Of a DNA stretch of 63,802 nucleotides, positions 19,972-34,358 are shown piece after piece; position 1 is the stretch's first letter, and each line of letters starts with the position of its first letter. The position numbers were made by a program, and so were the translations under genes. The notes under the pieces were generated by a model that was not told where the DNA came from, searched no databases, and saw only the letters and a list, made by a program, of their open reading frames with translations. The DNA comes from Paenibacillus sp. Root444D2 (lineage in GTDB: Bacteria; Bacillota; Bacilli; Paenibacillales; NBRC-103111): contig NZ_LMEO01000023.1 of assembly GCF_001426375.1 (NCBI RefSeq), forward strand, positions 366,719 to 430,520, read 5' to 3'.

Positions 19972-21000
19972 GTGACAAGGTTGGCTCCGAAGATTAAGGA
20001 TGTCGCCAAACAAGCGGGCGTTTCCGTGACTACGGTTTCGCGGGTGCTTAATGGAGAGAAGTATGTAAAGGACGATCTAAAAGCTAGAGTGAAGAGAGCT
20101 ATTGACGAGCTCGGCTACGCGCCTAGTCATATCGCAAGGAGTCTGGTACGGAAAAAGACGAACCTCATCGGTGTCATTGTCCCAGACCTTACGTCAAGCT
20201 TTTACTCCACCATTCTAAGCAGTATTGAAGAAACAGCGAGTCTTAATGAGTACAATCTTCTGGTGTGTAACATTATTGAGGATACCGATAAAGAGTTCAA
20301 ATATTTAAACGTATTTAATGAAATGCGTGTAGACGGCATTATCATTATGCACGAAAAATTGAATGATGAAATCCGAGCATTTTTGAATAAGCTGGATATT
20401 CCAATTATTTTCTCAAGTGTAAGGCCATCGGATCAAACGTTCCTTTCTGTGATTATTGATGATTATGCGGCAGCCTTCGATGCAACCAATTATTTGATAG
20501 AGCTTGGACATCAACGAATTGGGTTTATTGGGGGCGACATGAGAGACGTGACCTCCGGCCAAAATCGCTACATCGGTTACCGCGGTGCTCTATCCGAGCG
20601 CAACATCCCAATCGTAGATGAATTCATTCGGTTCGGTGATTATAAAATACAAAGCGGATACAATCTCATGAAAGAGATTCTAGCTTGCAGTACCCATCCA
20701 ACCGCTATATTTGCGGTGAGTGACGATATGGCTGTAGGGGCTATGAATTGCGTTCATGACCATCAGTTGAAAGTTCCGGACGACATTTCGATCATTGGAT
20801 TCGATGGAAGCCAACTGACGGAGTTGGTTCGTCCACAGTTATCCTCGATGGAGCAGCCTATTCAGGATATGGGGAAAGTTACGGTGGAAACGCTGCTTGG
20901 TTTGATTACAGGGGATGCGGAAACGCCGAAGGAAGATATCATTTTGAAACACAAGCTAGTTGTCCGTAATAGCTGTGGTCCTTATCAGGAAGACAAATAA
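19972..21000 (+). CDS. LacI-family transcriptional repressor of the glycan operon
   Basis: 342 aa. The N-terminal LacI HTH (IKDVAKQAGVSVTTVSRVLN, about residues 8-27) is followed by the hinge helix (HIARSLVRKKTN, about 53-64) whose Leu intercalates at the central CG of operators. The rest is a periplasmic-binding-like sugar domain (LIGVIVPDLTSSFYS; FIGGDMRDVTSG; ISIIGFDGS). GTG 19972 has GAGAAGG just upstream; TTG 19981 with AGGGTGA is equally possible and would remove three residues. It sits inside the operon and very likely binds the three palindromes at 16471-16632. Confidence 0.92.
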   Translation: MTRLAPKIKDVAKQAGVSVTTVSRVLNGEKYVKDDLKARVKRAIDELGYAPSHIARSLVRKKTNLIGVIVPDLTSSFYSTILSSIEETASLNEYNLLVCNIIEDTDKEFKYLNVFNEMRVDGIIIMHEKLNDEIRAFLNKLDIPIIFSSVRPSDQTFLSVIIDDYAAAFDATNYLIELGHQRIGFIGGDMRDVTSGQNRYIGYRGALSERNIPIVDEFIRFGDYKIQSGYNLMKEILACSTHPTAIFAVSDDMAVGAMNCVHDHQLKVPDDISIIGFDGSQLTELVRPQLSSMEQPIQDMGKVTVETLLGLITGDAETPKEDIILKHKLVVRNSCGPYQEDK

Positions 21001-21072
21001 GCATAGAAAAACATAGATATAGAGAAGCGTAAAAGCATAAATATTTATCTGGATTGAGAGAGGGAGAGTATA

Positions 21073-22026
21073 TTGAAAAAATTTGATGCGGTGGTCATCG
21101 GTGACGCCAATATAGATCTTGTTGTGGCAGGACTTAATCAAATTCCTCAGCCTGGTCAGGAGATTTTCGTTGATAATATGACGATGCATGTTGGCGGGGG
21201 AGCGGCTTTGTTCGCGATTTCACTCGCTAAGCTCGGGCTTCATGTAGCTTTTAACGGTGTTCTGGGGGATGATGGAAACGGCCATTATGTTCGAGAGCAA
21301 TTCGGTCAATATGGTATCGATACCAGCTTGATTGCAACGAGTAAAACGAGTAACACCGGTATCACGATTGCGATTAATCCCGAGACGGATCGGTCTTTTA
21401 TCACATATGGGGGATCCAATATGGAGCTTCAAATAAGGGATTTGGACTTGTCGCAATTCGCTCAAGGGAAACATGTCCACGTGACCGGATATAGAGGAAG
21501 ACGCAACCACGAAGAATTCATAGCGATGGCCAAAGGATTGAAGGAGATGGGGCTAACCCTTTCTTGCGATGTAGGCTGGGATGATTCCGGCGAGTGGTTT
21601 AAGGGTGTTTTCGATTTAATGGCTTATTTTGATGTGTTTCTAATGAACGAAACGGAAGCTTTTCATTACACAGGCTTCGATCATATAGAAGAAAGCTTAC
21701 GCTTTATGGCTAGCTATTCCAATCATATTGTGGTTAAACTCGGTCCAAAAGGGGCCGTAGCCATGAAGGAAGGCCGGATCACGTACCACTCGGCATTTCC
21801 AGCCGAGACTGTAGATACAACTGGCGCAGGGGATTCCTTTAACGCTGGTTATATCTATGGACATTTGACGGGTCAAAATGTGGAAACCTGCTTGCAGTAC
21901 GGAAATGTTTGCGGAGCGCTATCTGTCGGAGCTCATGGCGGCAGCACGGGTACACCGGACAAGGATGGGCTTGAGGCCTTTATCCTTCAATTCGGAGATC
22001 ACATCAAAGAACGTATGGAGGCGTAA
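21073..22026 (+). CDS. PfkB/ribokinase-family carbohydrate kinase
   Basis: 317 aa. The N-terminal AVVIGDANIDLVVAG, the HVGGGAALFAISLAKLG motif (PfkB signature 1) and the C-terminal DTTGAGDSFNAGYIYG (signature 2, catalytic Asp and anion hole) are intact. It phosphorylates a sugar or sugar derivative with ATP. TTG 21073 is used with GAGGGAGAG upstream. Placed between the LacI regulator and GH4, it may phosphorylate the released sugar. The coding sequence contains a near-copy of the operon's operator (21311-21326). Confidence 0.9.
   Translation: MKKFDAVVIGDANIDLVVAGLNQIPQPGQEIFVDNMTMHVGGGAALFAISLAKLGLHVAFNGVLGDDGNGHYVREQFGQYGIDTSLIATSKTSNTGITIAINPETDRSFITYGGSNMELQIRDLDLSQFAQGKHVHVTGYRGRRNHEEFIAMAKGLKEMGLTLSCDVGWDDSGEWFKGVFDLMAYFDVFLMNETEAFHYTGFDHIEESLRFMASYSNHIVVKLGPKGAVAMKEGRITYHSAFPAETVDTTGAGDSFNAGYIYGHLTGQNVETCLQYGNVCGALSVGAHGGSTGTPDKDGLEAFILQFGDHIKERMEA
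21311..21326. promoter_or_regulatory. Operator-like palindrome inside the PfkB gene
   Basis: ATGGTATCGATACCAG differs from the upstream operators at one base and keeps the 14-bp palindrome TGGTATCGATACCA. It lies in codons for YGIDTS. A 14-bp match to the operator by chance is improbable in this window, so an auxiliary intragenic site (for looping or roadblock, about 4.8 kb from O1) is possible. Confidence 0.45.
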
Positions 22027-22028
22027 TT

Positions 22029-23395
22029 ATGAAATTGACCTTAATTGGAGGCGGCGGGGTTCGTGCCGTGTTATTTACAAAAAGCTTAACGTTAAAAGCC
22101 GAAGATGCCGGGATTACTAAGCTTGTTCTTCATGATACGGATGCGGAGCAGCTTACTGTTATTTCGAAATTATGCCAGATCGTAATCGACCGCAGCGGAA
22201 TTAACCTTCAGCTGGAGACGACAACAGATAGCCGCGAAGCGATTAAGGGTGCGGACTACATTGTAACTACGGTACGTGTAGGTAAGGAATGGTCACGGTA
22301 TATTGATGAGCAGATCGCTCTAAAGCATGGCGTGATAGGTCAAGAAACAACTGGACCAGCAGGCTTCTCGATGGCGATTCGGACGATTCCAGTTCTCATG
22401 GAATATTGCGAGATTGCTAAAGAGCTTGCACCCCAGGCCTGGATCTTTAACTTCTCGAACCCGTCTGGACTCGTTACGCAAGCCTTACGAAATGCGGGCT
22501 ACGATAAGGTGATCGGGATCTGTGATTCGCCAAGCCATACGAAGCTGCGAATGGCGGAAGCGTTAGAGATCGATCCGAAGGAGCTTGAAGTTGAATTTTT
22601 TGGGCTTAACCATTTGTCATGGATGACTAAAGTGATTTACCAAGGCAAAGACATTATGGCGGAGCTTAAGAATGATCCTGATTTTACAAGTCGGGTGGAT
22701 GAATTCAAAATGTTCGACACCGATTTGCTGAAATCACTTCCTTTTCTGCCGAATGAATATTTGTACTATTATTACCACCGTGAAAAGGCTTTCGCCAATA
22801 TCGTTAAATCAGGTATGACGCGCGGCCAGATGATCGCAGAGAATAATAAGGAAATGCTGGATATCTTACGTAAGATGGATATTGAGAGCAACCCGGATGA
22901 AGCTATTCAAACCTATTTGTACTATACGCAAAAAAGGGAAGCTTCTTATATGGCGATTGAAACCAACTCGGAGTCGAAGCCTGTTCTACCGACAGATAAG
23001 CTGGAGCTGCCTAACTCACTTGGCTATGCAGGTGTCATGCTGGATTTTGTGGAGTCGTTGCAAACGGGAGAGACCAACAACATCGTTTTATCTGTACCGA
23101 ATGAAGGCAGCATCGAAGGTTTCGCGGATGATGACGTCGTCGAAATTTCTTGCATAATCACGAAAGACGGGGCAAAGCCAGTTCATATCGGTTCCGTGCC
23201 GGAGGAAATGAGCTTGCTAATGAAAAATGTGAAGCTGTTTGAGCGTCTGACCGTTGAGGCTGTCAAACATAAATCGCGTGATCTAGCCATTCAGGCACTC
23301 ACTGTTCATCCGCTTGTTAATTCCTATTCCATTGCTAAGCTGCTTGTCGATGATTATTTGGAAGCCTATAAGGATATTCTGGGGGATTGGAAATA

Positions 23396-23396
<1 letters not shown>
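22029..23396 (+). CDS. GH4-family NAD-dependent glycosidase (6-phospho-glycosidase-like)
   Basis: 455 aa. The Rossmann start KLTLIGGGGVRAVLF, the GQETTGPAGFSMAIRTIPV motif, NFSNPSGLVTQAL, ICDSPSH (metal-binding Cys) and FFGLNHLSWM are GH4 signatures. GH4 enzymes use NAD and Mn by a redox-assisted elimination, mostly on 6-phospho-glycosides but sometimes on free sugars (for example MelA). No PTS is linked, so either the PfkB kinase supplies a phosphorylated substrate or this member acts on non-phosphorylated sugar. It starts 2 nt after the kinase stop and overlaps GH125 by one base. Confidence 0.9.
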
Positions 23397-27738
<4,342 letters not shown>

Positions 27739-27794
27739 AACGGCAGCCGTACTCACTTTACTTGGTCGGTCAAATGTTTGAAGGAGGCTTCAGG

Positions 27795-28736
27795 ATGAGA
27801 TATATGAATATCAAGGGCGTAGACAAACCCATTTCCCGGTTGTTCATGGGAACGGGAGATTTGAGGAAATTGGAAGAGCCAGAACGGATGATGCTGGATG
27901 CTTACATTCGCGCTGGCGGCAATGCCTTCGATACTGCTCATCAATATCGGGGAAAAGAACTGGTTCTCGGTCAATGGCTTGCGGAGCAGAAGAATCGGGA
28001 AAAGGTGGTCATTCTAACAAAGGGTGCTCATCATGATGACGGCAGTCCCGGTCCACGGGTAAATCCGGAAGCGATCCGCAAGGATTTAACGGAGAGTCTG
28101 GAACGGCTAGGAACGGAGTATGTCGATCTATATGCGCTGCACCGGGACGATCCGAGCGTGTCTGTTGGACCGATCATCGAAGAGCTGAATGTGCACCTTG
28201 AGGCCAAGCGAATCCGGGCAATTGGAGCATCTAACTGGTCACATAAGCGAATCCAGGAAGCGAACGAGTACGCGGTTGCCCATAAACTCATAGGTTTTTC
28301 ATTCAGCAGTCCGAATCTTAGTCTTGCTAAGCCTAATGAACCCCGCTGGGAGGGCTGCGTTTCGGCTGATGAGGAAACTTGCGGTTGGCATTCGGCCAAT
28401 CAGCTGCCATTATTGGCATGGTCCGCCCAGGCTGGCGGATTTTTCTCAGGCAATTTCACACCAGACAATCGTGCGGATGAGGAAATGGTACGCGTGTACT
28501 ACAGCGAAAACAACTGGGAACGCTATCGTCGTGCCGCGAAGTTGGCAGAAGAAAAGCAAGTTTCACCGATTCAAATTGCCTTATCATACGTTCTTAATCA
28601 GTCATTCCCGACCTGTGCAATCATTGGGCCTCGAAACCCTGAGGAGCTAGATTCCTCTATACAAGCTATGAATCTGCCTTTAACTGAGCAAGAGGTCGAA
28701 TGGTTAGATTTGAAAAGGGAGGAGATGGCGGAATGA
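27795..28736 (+). CDS. Aldo/keto reductase
   Basis: 313 aa TIM barrel. Catalytic Asp and Tyr lie in FDTAHQYRGKELVLGQWL, Lys in VILTKGAHH; YVDLYALHRDD and RAIGASNWSHKRIQEA are typical, as is the NADPH-binding end AIIGPRNPEEL. It probably oxidises or reduces a sugar made by the linked glycosidases. AAGGAGG at 27781-27787 selects ATG 27795; upstream in-frame codons lack an RBS. Its stop overlaps the next gene by ATGA. Confidence 0.88.
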   Translation: MRYMNIKGVDKPISRLFMGTGDLRKLEEPERMMLDAYIRAGGNAFDTAHQYRGKELVLGQWLAEQKNREKVVILTKGAHHDDGSPGPRVNPEAIRKDLTESLERLGTEYVDLYALHRDDPSVSVGPIIEELNVHLEAKRIRAIGASNWSHKRIQEANEYAVAHKLIGFSFSSPNLSLAKPNEPRWEGCVSADEETCGWHSANQLPLLAWSAQAGGFFSGNFTPDNRADEEMVRVYYSENNWERYRRAAKLAEEKQVSPIQIALSYVLNQSFPTCAIIGPRNPEELDSSIQAMNLPLTEQEVEWLDLKREEMAE

Positions 28737-29488
28737 TCAAACATAAATTGGCTGCGCAATTATATACCTTGAGAAATGAATTGAAAAAAGATTTCCCAAG
28801 CGTGCTGAGAGAACTGAAAAAGATGGGATGGGCGGCCGTCCAAATCGATGGATTACATGGAAACCCGCCGAAAGATATTGCTGCGGTAATGAAGGAAGTC
28901 GGCTTGCAAACGGCTGGTATGCATGTCGGTTTGGAGCGATTGAAGAACGATATGGACGCTGTGTTGGAGGAGGCTCGCCTTTTCGATACGAAGGATCTGA
29001 TCTGTCACTCCCTACCGGATGGGCTGCAGAATCCAGAAGGATATGCTAGTGTGCGTCGCGATTTGCAGCAGGCCGCTTCCAAAGTCAGTGGCTTGGGATA
29101 CCGCGTAGGTTATCATAATCACGATTTTGAATTTCATACGACAATCGACGGTAAATTTGCTTTGGAATATTTGCTTGAAGATCCGGCTATTTATGCGGAG
29201 ATTGACACCTATTGGGTAAAAAAAGCGGATCAAGATCCGCTGTCCTTCATCCAAAATTATGCTTTTCGTATGCCCATCCTCCATTTGAAGGATATTACTG
29301 CAGACGAAAGAAAATATTTCGCTGAAATCGGAACTGGATTGATTGATTTCGCACCTATCCTGAAGTGGGGATTGCAAAATGGGGTAGAATGGTTCGCTGT
29401 TGAGCAAGATTATTGCCCGGGAAACCCGATGGATAGTCTTGCGTTAAGTTATGCCAATTTGATAGAGCTAGAGAAATTGATTCATTGA
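28733..29488 (+). CDS. Sugar phosphate isomerase/epimerase (TIM barrel)
   Basis: 251 aa, xylose-isomerase-like superfamily. LAAQLYTLRNELKKDFPSVL at the N-terminus, the metal site residues in YRVGYHNHDFEF (about residue 125), YAEIDTYWVKKA (about 155) and MPILHLKDI (about 180) are typical. The GMHVGLERL pocket also fits. GGGAGGAG precedes ATG 28733. Together with the aldo/keto reductase it may convert an oxidised or unusual monosaccharide into a central metabolite; the substrate is unknown. Confidence 0.85.
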   Translation: MIKHKLAAQLYTLRNELKKDFPSVLRELKKMGWAAVQIDGLHGNPPKDIAAVMKEVGLQTAGMHVGLERLKNDMDAVLEEARLFDTKDLICHSLPDGLQNPEGYASVRRDLQQAASKVSGLGYRVGYHNHDFEFHTTIDGKFALEYLLEDPAIYAEIDTYWVKKADQDPLSFIQNYAFRMPILHLKDITADERKYFAEIGTGLIDFAPILKWGLQNGVEWFAVEQDYCPGNPMDSLALSYANLIELEKLIH

Positions 29489-29513
29489 AATCGATAGGAG
29501 GAGAGATTGCGAT

Positions 29514-32500
29514 ATGTTTTTTACAGAATCGAAGCTGGAAGCGAGACTGCGCGAATTAAGCGAAACCCGGTATCGCGATGCGGTGCCTTTGGAGCGATTT
29601 TCAGCTACGGAAGACGAGGATGGAACGATCGGAGCAAGGCCGCCAGCCACAGAGCCTACATTTGAACTGAAGACTGGTGAGACTTGGAAAGGGCGCGACC
29701 GCTACGTGTGGCTATCGCGCACGATGGATATTCCAAAGGAATGGGCGGACAAAACCATATTGGGGCGCTTCGATTTCGGTGAAACGGGCGGAGGCAACAA
29801 TGACGGATTCGAATCCTTATTATATTGGAACGGTTCCCCTTTTCAAGGCGTTGATTCGAACCATCAAGAAGTATTTTTGCCAGAAGAAGCGGCAGGAACG
29901 AAGGGGCGGATGGATATCCGCCTGTGGTCAGGACTCGAAGGAGGCGGAAAACCGCGCGAGAAGAAGCATACGGTGAATCGCGCTGAAATCTGCTGGCTGG
30001 ATGAGCGAGTTGACGATTTCTACTACACAGGACGCGCTGTGCTGGAAACAATCCGCAGTCTGGATGTTAACCATCCTGAACGCACGCAGTTAGTTAAAGC
30101 ACTCGATCGTTCCTTTAGGCTAGTTGATTGGTCGAATCCACTTTCGGACGCTTACTATGAATCCGTTTATAGTTCCCGGGAACTGCTGCACAAGGAATTA
30201 AATCAGATGGAGAAGAAGCATCCAGTTACGGTTACTGCTATTGGGCATACCCATATTGATGTGGCTTGGTTGTGGAGACTTAAGCATACTCGGGAGAAAT
30301 GTGCACGCTCGTTCTCAACCGTGCTGCGCCTAATGGAACGATTCCCGGACTATGTATTTTTGCAGACGCAGCCTCAACTATACGCCTATATCAAGCAAGA
30401 TTATCCTGATATTTATGAGCAAATCCTTGAGCGTGTACGTGAAGGGCGATGGGAAGTTGGCGGAGGCATGTGGTTGGAAGCAGATTGCAACTTAACCTCC
30501 GGGGAATCACTGGTGAGACAATTTTTACACGGAACCCGATTCATACGTGAAGAATTCGGAGTGGAAAGCACCTATTTATGGCTTCCTGACGTATTCGGGT
30601 ACAGCTGGGCGCTGCCGCAAATATTGCGGAAATCTGGTTTCGATACGTTCATGACGACTAAAATCAGCTGGAACCAGTTCAATCGTATGCCTCACGATAC
30701 CTTCAAATGGCGGGGAATTGATGGCTCCGAAGTGCTGACACATTTCATTACCACACCTGGCGATTGGGAAGAGGCTAACTCGTTCTTCTATACGTACAAC
30801 GGCGAGGTAACGCCGATGACAGTCAAAGGTACTTGGGATGCCTACCGAGATAAAGAAGTGAATCAAGAGCTTCTGCTTTCTTACGGTTATGGGGATGGCG
30901 GCGGCGGTGTCAATCGAGAGATGCTGGAGATGCGCCGTCGTTTGGAAGACATGCCTGGCCTGCCACAAGTGAAAACAGGGCGGGCAGACGAATACTTCGA
31001 GCGGTTACATGAAACAGTTGAAGCAACCGATCGTTATGTGCATACATGGGACGGTGAGCTGTATCTTGAATACCATCGCGGGACTTATACAAGCCAAGCG
31101 TATATCAAACGAATGAATCGTAAGCTGGAGCTACTATATCGCGAAACGGAATATGTCAGCGCTTTGGCTGCTTTGTTGAAATCCGATTGGAGCGTTTATC
31201 CACAGGAGATGCTTAACAAGGGTTGGACCATTATATTGCGTAATCAATTCCATGATATTATTCCAGGTTCTTCGATTACAGAGGTCTACGAGGACAGTCG
31301 TGAGGAATATGCAGAAGCTATGTCTATAGGGACATCCGCGTGGAATGAAGCTGCTGCGCAAATTGGAACCCAACAGGAAAAAGGTGCGGTCACGGTTCTG
31401 AACAGCGCTTCATGGGAGCGCAGTGATCTTGTTGTCATTCCTGGGGAAAAAGCTGCGATTGGCAGCGTTTGGACAGATCGGGAAGGCCGCCAATTGAAAT
31501 CGCAATACACGGATGGCCGCTGGTTTGTCGACATGCCTCAGGTTCCGTCTTTAGGTATGACGACGATTCACTTTAATGATAAATCTCAAACAAATGAGGC
31601 TGAGGAGATGCCTTTCCAACTGGAAGGACGCTCGTTAAAAACGCCTCATTATGAAATCGAATGGAACGAATCCGGTCAATTGGTTCGCGTATTCGACCTA
31701 GATCATCACCGGAATGTGCTTACGGCAAACTCGCGAGGCAACGTTCTGCAGGTGTTTGAAGATAAGCCAATTGATTTCGACGCTTGGGATATCGATATTT
31801 TCTACCAAGAAAAAATGCGCGAAATCACCGATCTGGTATCAGTTGAGCTCGTTGAAGAGGGACCACTAGCAGCAACCGTTGCATTCAAATGGAACTTTGC
31901 GAAGTCTACGATCTCACAGTCGATGACTGTTTATGCAGGCAGCCGACGCATTGATTTCCGCACCCATATCGACTGGCAGGAACGTCAGCAGCTGTTGAAG
32001 GTTGCATTCCCGGTAGACGTGCGTTCTACGGAGGCTACTTACGATATCCAGTTCGGGAACGTCAAACGTCCAACGCATTGGAATACAAGCTGGGATTGGG
32101 CGCGTTTTGAATCTGTCGGGCACCAATGGGCGGACTTGTCTGAACGTGGATACGGCGTAAGCTTGCTTAATGATTGTAAGTATGGCTACGACATTAAGGA
32201 TAACGTCATGCGTTTATCACTAATTAAATCCGCGATTCATCCGGACCCGACAGCTGATCTTGGAGAACATTCCTTTGTGTATGCTCTTCTCCCGCATGCG
32301 GGGGATTGGTATGCAGGCGGCACGGTACAGGAAGCATGGGCGCTTAATAATCCGCTGACGAGTTACGTTGGCGTTCCAGCTCAAGGTACACTTTCCATGT
32401 TCGAATTCTCTGCTCCAAATGTGATGGCGGATGCGATCAAAAAAGCAGAGGACGGAGAGAGACTGGTGCTGCGGATCCATGAGTTTGCAGGAGTCCGAAC

Positions 32501-32645
32501 ACATGTGGATATCAAGAGTGATTTTAAAATTCGATCGCTGCAGGAATGTGATTTGATGGAGCGCCCAATCGGTGACGTGGAGGCAGCCAATATTGAGCTG
32601 AAGCCTTATGAAATTAAAACATTTCTTGTTAGTCTTGAAGTTTAA
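29514..32645 (+). CDS. GH38 alpha-mannosidase
   Basis: 1043 aa. The zinc site starts at GHTHIDVAWLWRLKHTREK (about residue 242) with the second Asp, the nucleophile, in WLPDVFGYSWALPQ (about 358). Other conserved parts are VGGGMWLEADCNLTSGESLV and NQFHDIIPGSSI (zinc His region). The C-terminal beta-rich domains match family length (about 1000-1050). It cleaves alpha-1,2/1,3/1,6-mannosides. With GH125 it forms the same enzyme pair known from N-glycan and mannan use in streptococci. It is the last gene of the operon, closed by a terminator at 32676. Confidence 0.95.
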   Translation: MFFTESKLEARLRELSETRYRDAVPLERFSATEDEDGTIGARPPATEPTFELKTGETWKGRDRYVWLSRTMDIPKEWADKTILGRFDFGETGGGNNDGFESLLYWNGSPFQGVDSNHQEVFLPEEAAGTKGRMDIRLWSGLEGGGKPREKKHTVNRAEICWLDERVDDFYYTGRAVLETIRSLDVNHPERTQLVKALDRSFRLVDWSNPLSDAYYESVYSSRELLHKELNQMEKKHPVTVTAIGHTHIDVAWLWRLKHTREKCARSFSTVLRLMERFPDYVFLQTQPQLYAYIKQDYPDIYEQILERVREGRWEVGGGMWLEADCNLTSGESLVRQFLHGTRFIREEFGVESTYLWLPDVFGYSWALPQILRKSGFDTFMTTKISWNQFNRMPHDTFKWRGIDGSEVLTHFITTPGDWEEANSFFYTYNGEVTPMTVKGTWDAYRDKEVNQELLLSYGYGDGGGGVNREMLEMRRRLEDMPGLPQVKTGRADEYFERLHETVEATDRYVHTWDGELYLEYHRGTYTSQAYIKRMNRKLELLYRETEYVSALAALLKSDWSVYPQEMLNKGWTIILRNQFHDIIPGSSITEVYEDSREEYAEAMSIGTSAWNEAAAQIGTQQEKGAVTVLNSASWERSDLVVIPGEKAAIGSVWTDREGRQLKSQYTDGRWFVDMPQVPSLGMTTIHFNDKSQTNEAEEMPFQLEGRSLKTPHYEIEWNESGQLVRVFDLDHHRNVLTANSRGNVLQVFEDKPIDFDAWDIDIFYQEKMREITDLVSVELVEEGPLAATVAFKWNFAKSTISQSMTVYAGSRRIDFRTHIDWQERQQLLKVAFPVDVRSTEATYDIQFGNVKRPTHWNTSWDWARFESVGHQWADLSERGYGVSLLNDCKYGYDIKDNVMRLSLIKSAIHPDPTADLGEHSFVYALLPHAGDWYAGGTVQEAWALNNPLTSYVGVPAQGTLSMFEFSAPNVMADAIKKAEDGERLVLRIHEFAGVRTHVDIKSDFKIRSLQECDLMERPIGDVEAANIELKPYEIKTFLVSLEV

Positions 32646-32675
32646 TTGTGAAGTCTAGATTCACACGTATTAATG

Positions 32676-32705
32676 AACCTAGCGGTGATTTTCCGCTAGG
32701 TTTTT
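32676..32705 (+). terminator. Terminator of the glycan operon
   Basis: AACCTAGCGG and CCGCTAGGTT make a 10-bp stem with a 7-nt loop followed by TTT, 31 nt after the GH38 stop. Confidence 0.9.
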
Positions 32706-32825
32706 CGTTTATTCGGGTATGCTTCCTCATAGCTGGTAGGCGCAACTCCCTAGTAGACAACAAAATTTCAATTTTAAGGTCATTCACAGCTTGGTGAAGG
32801 TAGATGAGCTAAGGAGGTTACCAAT

Positions 32826-33008
32826 GTTGTAATTTTTGCAACAATTCACATGCATAAAGGCTATTTTGCATGTTGAAGTTGCAGTTTGTACAACATTTTC
32901 ACCCCATTTGTTGCGAAATGGCTTTTATGGGGCAGAATTGTTGTAGATTATACAACAACGACGGGAAAGAGGCGAGATTTAGGCAGTAATTGTTGCACTT
33001 TCTGCAAC
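32826..33008. repeat. Dispersed intergenic hairpin repeat, copy B
   Basis: Four GTTGYA-N5-TRCAAC hairpins start at 32826, 32878, 32940 and 32992, spaced 52, 62 and 52 bp. Every spacer loop is exactly 5 nt. The flanks (TTACCAATGTTGTA; GGCGAGATTTAGG; CATCATTCAACCG) recur in copy C at 38470-38600. The rest of the 32706-33220 spacer holds no convincing ORF. Confidence 0.85.
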
Positions 33009-33226
33009 ATCATTCAACCGAGAATAGGGATTCATTCACCGGTAACCTCAGATTAGCCTATATCACAGATGGATTCAGATTTTATAACACGCAATTAAAG
33101 ATAATAGATGCATCGATAAGTGTTGAAAAATTACTGTTTTTAAAAAAAGGACCTGCATAAAATTTTCCCGTAACCATACACTTTTAGTAAGTAAGAGGAA
33201 ATGGTAAGTTAAAATTTCAAAATCGG

Positions 33227-33256
33227 GGACAACGCCATTAGGGGTTTGTCCTTTTT
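33227..33256 (+). terminator. Terminator-like hairpin before the LLM oxidoreductase
   Basis: GGACAAC pairs with GTTTGTCC (one bulge or G-U) and is followed by TTTTT. It has no obvious gene to terminate nearby on the plus strand, so it may be a leader attenuator or a relic. A TATAAT at 33277-33282 lies just after it and may be the -10 box for the LLM gene. Confidence 0.5.
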
Positions 33257-33321
33257 CTTTTGTTGGTCGGACGTTGTATAATCAAGATCATCGGCAGATG
33301 ACTCAGAAAGAAGGGATGACA

Positions 33322-34350
33322 ATGCTGAAGCTAAGTATTCTTGATCAGTCACCGGTATCATCCGGGTTTACGCATAGCGAGGCGTTACAGCAAACAATTG
33401 GGTTGGCCCAGGTGGCCGACCGACTAGGCTACACCCGATTCTGGGTGTCGGAGCATCATAACTCGGCAGGCCTTGCGGGCTCCTCGCCAGAGGTGCTTCT
33501 CTCCACGCTGGCTGCCCGCACTAGCCGTATTCGGCTAGGCTCCGGCGGCGTGCTGCTGCCCCATTACAGCCCCTACAAGGTCGCTGAGAATTTCCGTATG
33601 CTCGAGGCGCTCTATCCGGGGCGCATCGACCTTGGCATCGGGCGTGCGCCCGGAGGCACGCCGCATACGGCCAAAGCGCTGCGAGGCATCAGCGCAGATA
33701 TGTTCGAAGGACTTGAGCGGTTCCCAGCGCAAGTTACGGATCTACTCGGGTTCCTCGCCGACTCGGTGGAACCCGGGCATGTGTTCGAGGGCATCCGCGC
33801 CACCCCTTTGGTGGACTCGATGCCCCAGGTGTGGTTGCTCGGCTCCACCGGGCAGAGCGGGGTGTATGCCTCGCAAGCAGGCGCAGCGTTCTGCTTCGCG
33901 CACTTCATCAACGGAGCGGGAGGACAGCATGCGGTGCGCAGCTACCGCAGCTCGTTCCGACCGTCCGCGCTGAATGTCGTACCGCAGGCGACGGTGTGCA
34001 TCTATGTGCTGTGCGCAGAGACGCAGGCAGAGGCCGAGGGGCTTGCGGCTTCGATTGATTTGCGCATTCTGCAAACGGAAAAGGGCGAATTCACAGGAGT
34101 GAAATCGCCCGAAGAAGCGGCTGACTATGTGTACTCAGACTGGGACCTTACAAGGGTAAGGGACAATCGATCCCGTATGATTATTGGTGATCCGAACCAA
34201 GTAAGGGAGCAACTGCTGAACCTAGCCGAAAGCTACCAAGTCGATGAAGTGTTGGTCGTGACCGGCGGCTACAGCTTTGAGACGAGACTGCAGACGATTG
34301 AATTATTGGCAGAAGCTTTTAAACTTGAGATGAGGCAGCATGCTTTTTAA
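33322..34350 (+). CDS. LLM-class (luciferase-like) flavin-dependent oxidoreductase
   Basis: 342 aa of the bacterial luciferase superfamily, single-component subgroup: LSILDQSPVSSG at the start, RFWVSEHHNSAGLAGSSPEV (about residues 35-54), RIRLGSGGVLLPHYSPYKVAE and RIDLGIGRAPGG are the classic landmarks. It probably binds FMN and oxidises an unknown small molecule. AAGGGATGA immediately upstream selects ATG 33322; earlier in-frame codons overlap the -10 box. The gene is GC-rich compared with its flanks. Confidence 0.9.
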   Translation: MLKLSILDQSPVSSGFTHSEALQQTIGLAQVADRLGYTRFWVSEHHNSAGLAGSSPEVLLSTLAARTSRIRLGSGGVLLPHYSPYKVAENFRMLEALYPGRIDLGIGRAPGGTPHTAKALRGISADMFEGLERFPAQVTDLLGFLADSVEPGHVFEGIRATPLVDSMPQVWLLGSTGQSGVYASQAGAAFCFAHFINGAGGQHAVRSYRSSFRPSALNVVPQATVCIYVLCAETQAEAEGLAASIDLRILQTEKGEFTGVKSPEEAADYVYSDWDLTRVRDNRSRMIIGDPNQVREQLLNLAESYQVDEVLVVTGGYSFETRLQTIELLAEAFKLEMRQHAF

Positions 34351-34358
34351 GGAAACGA

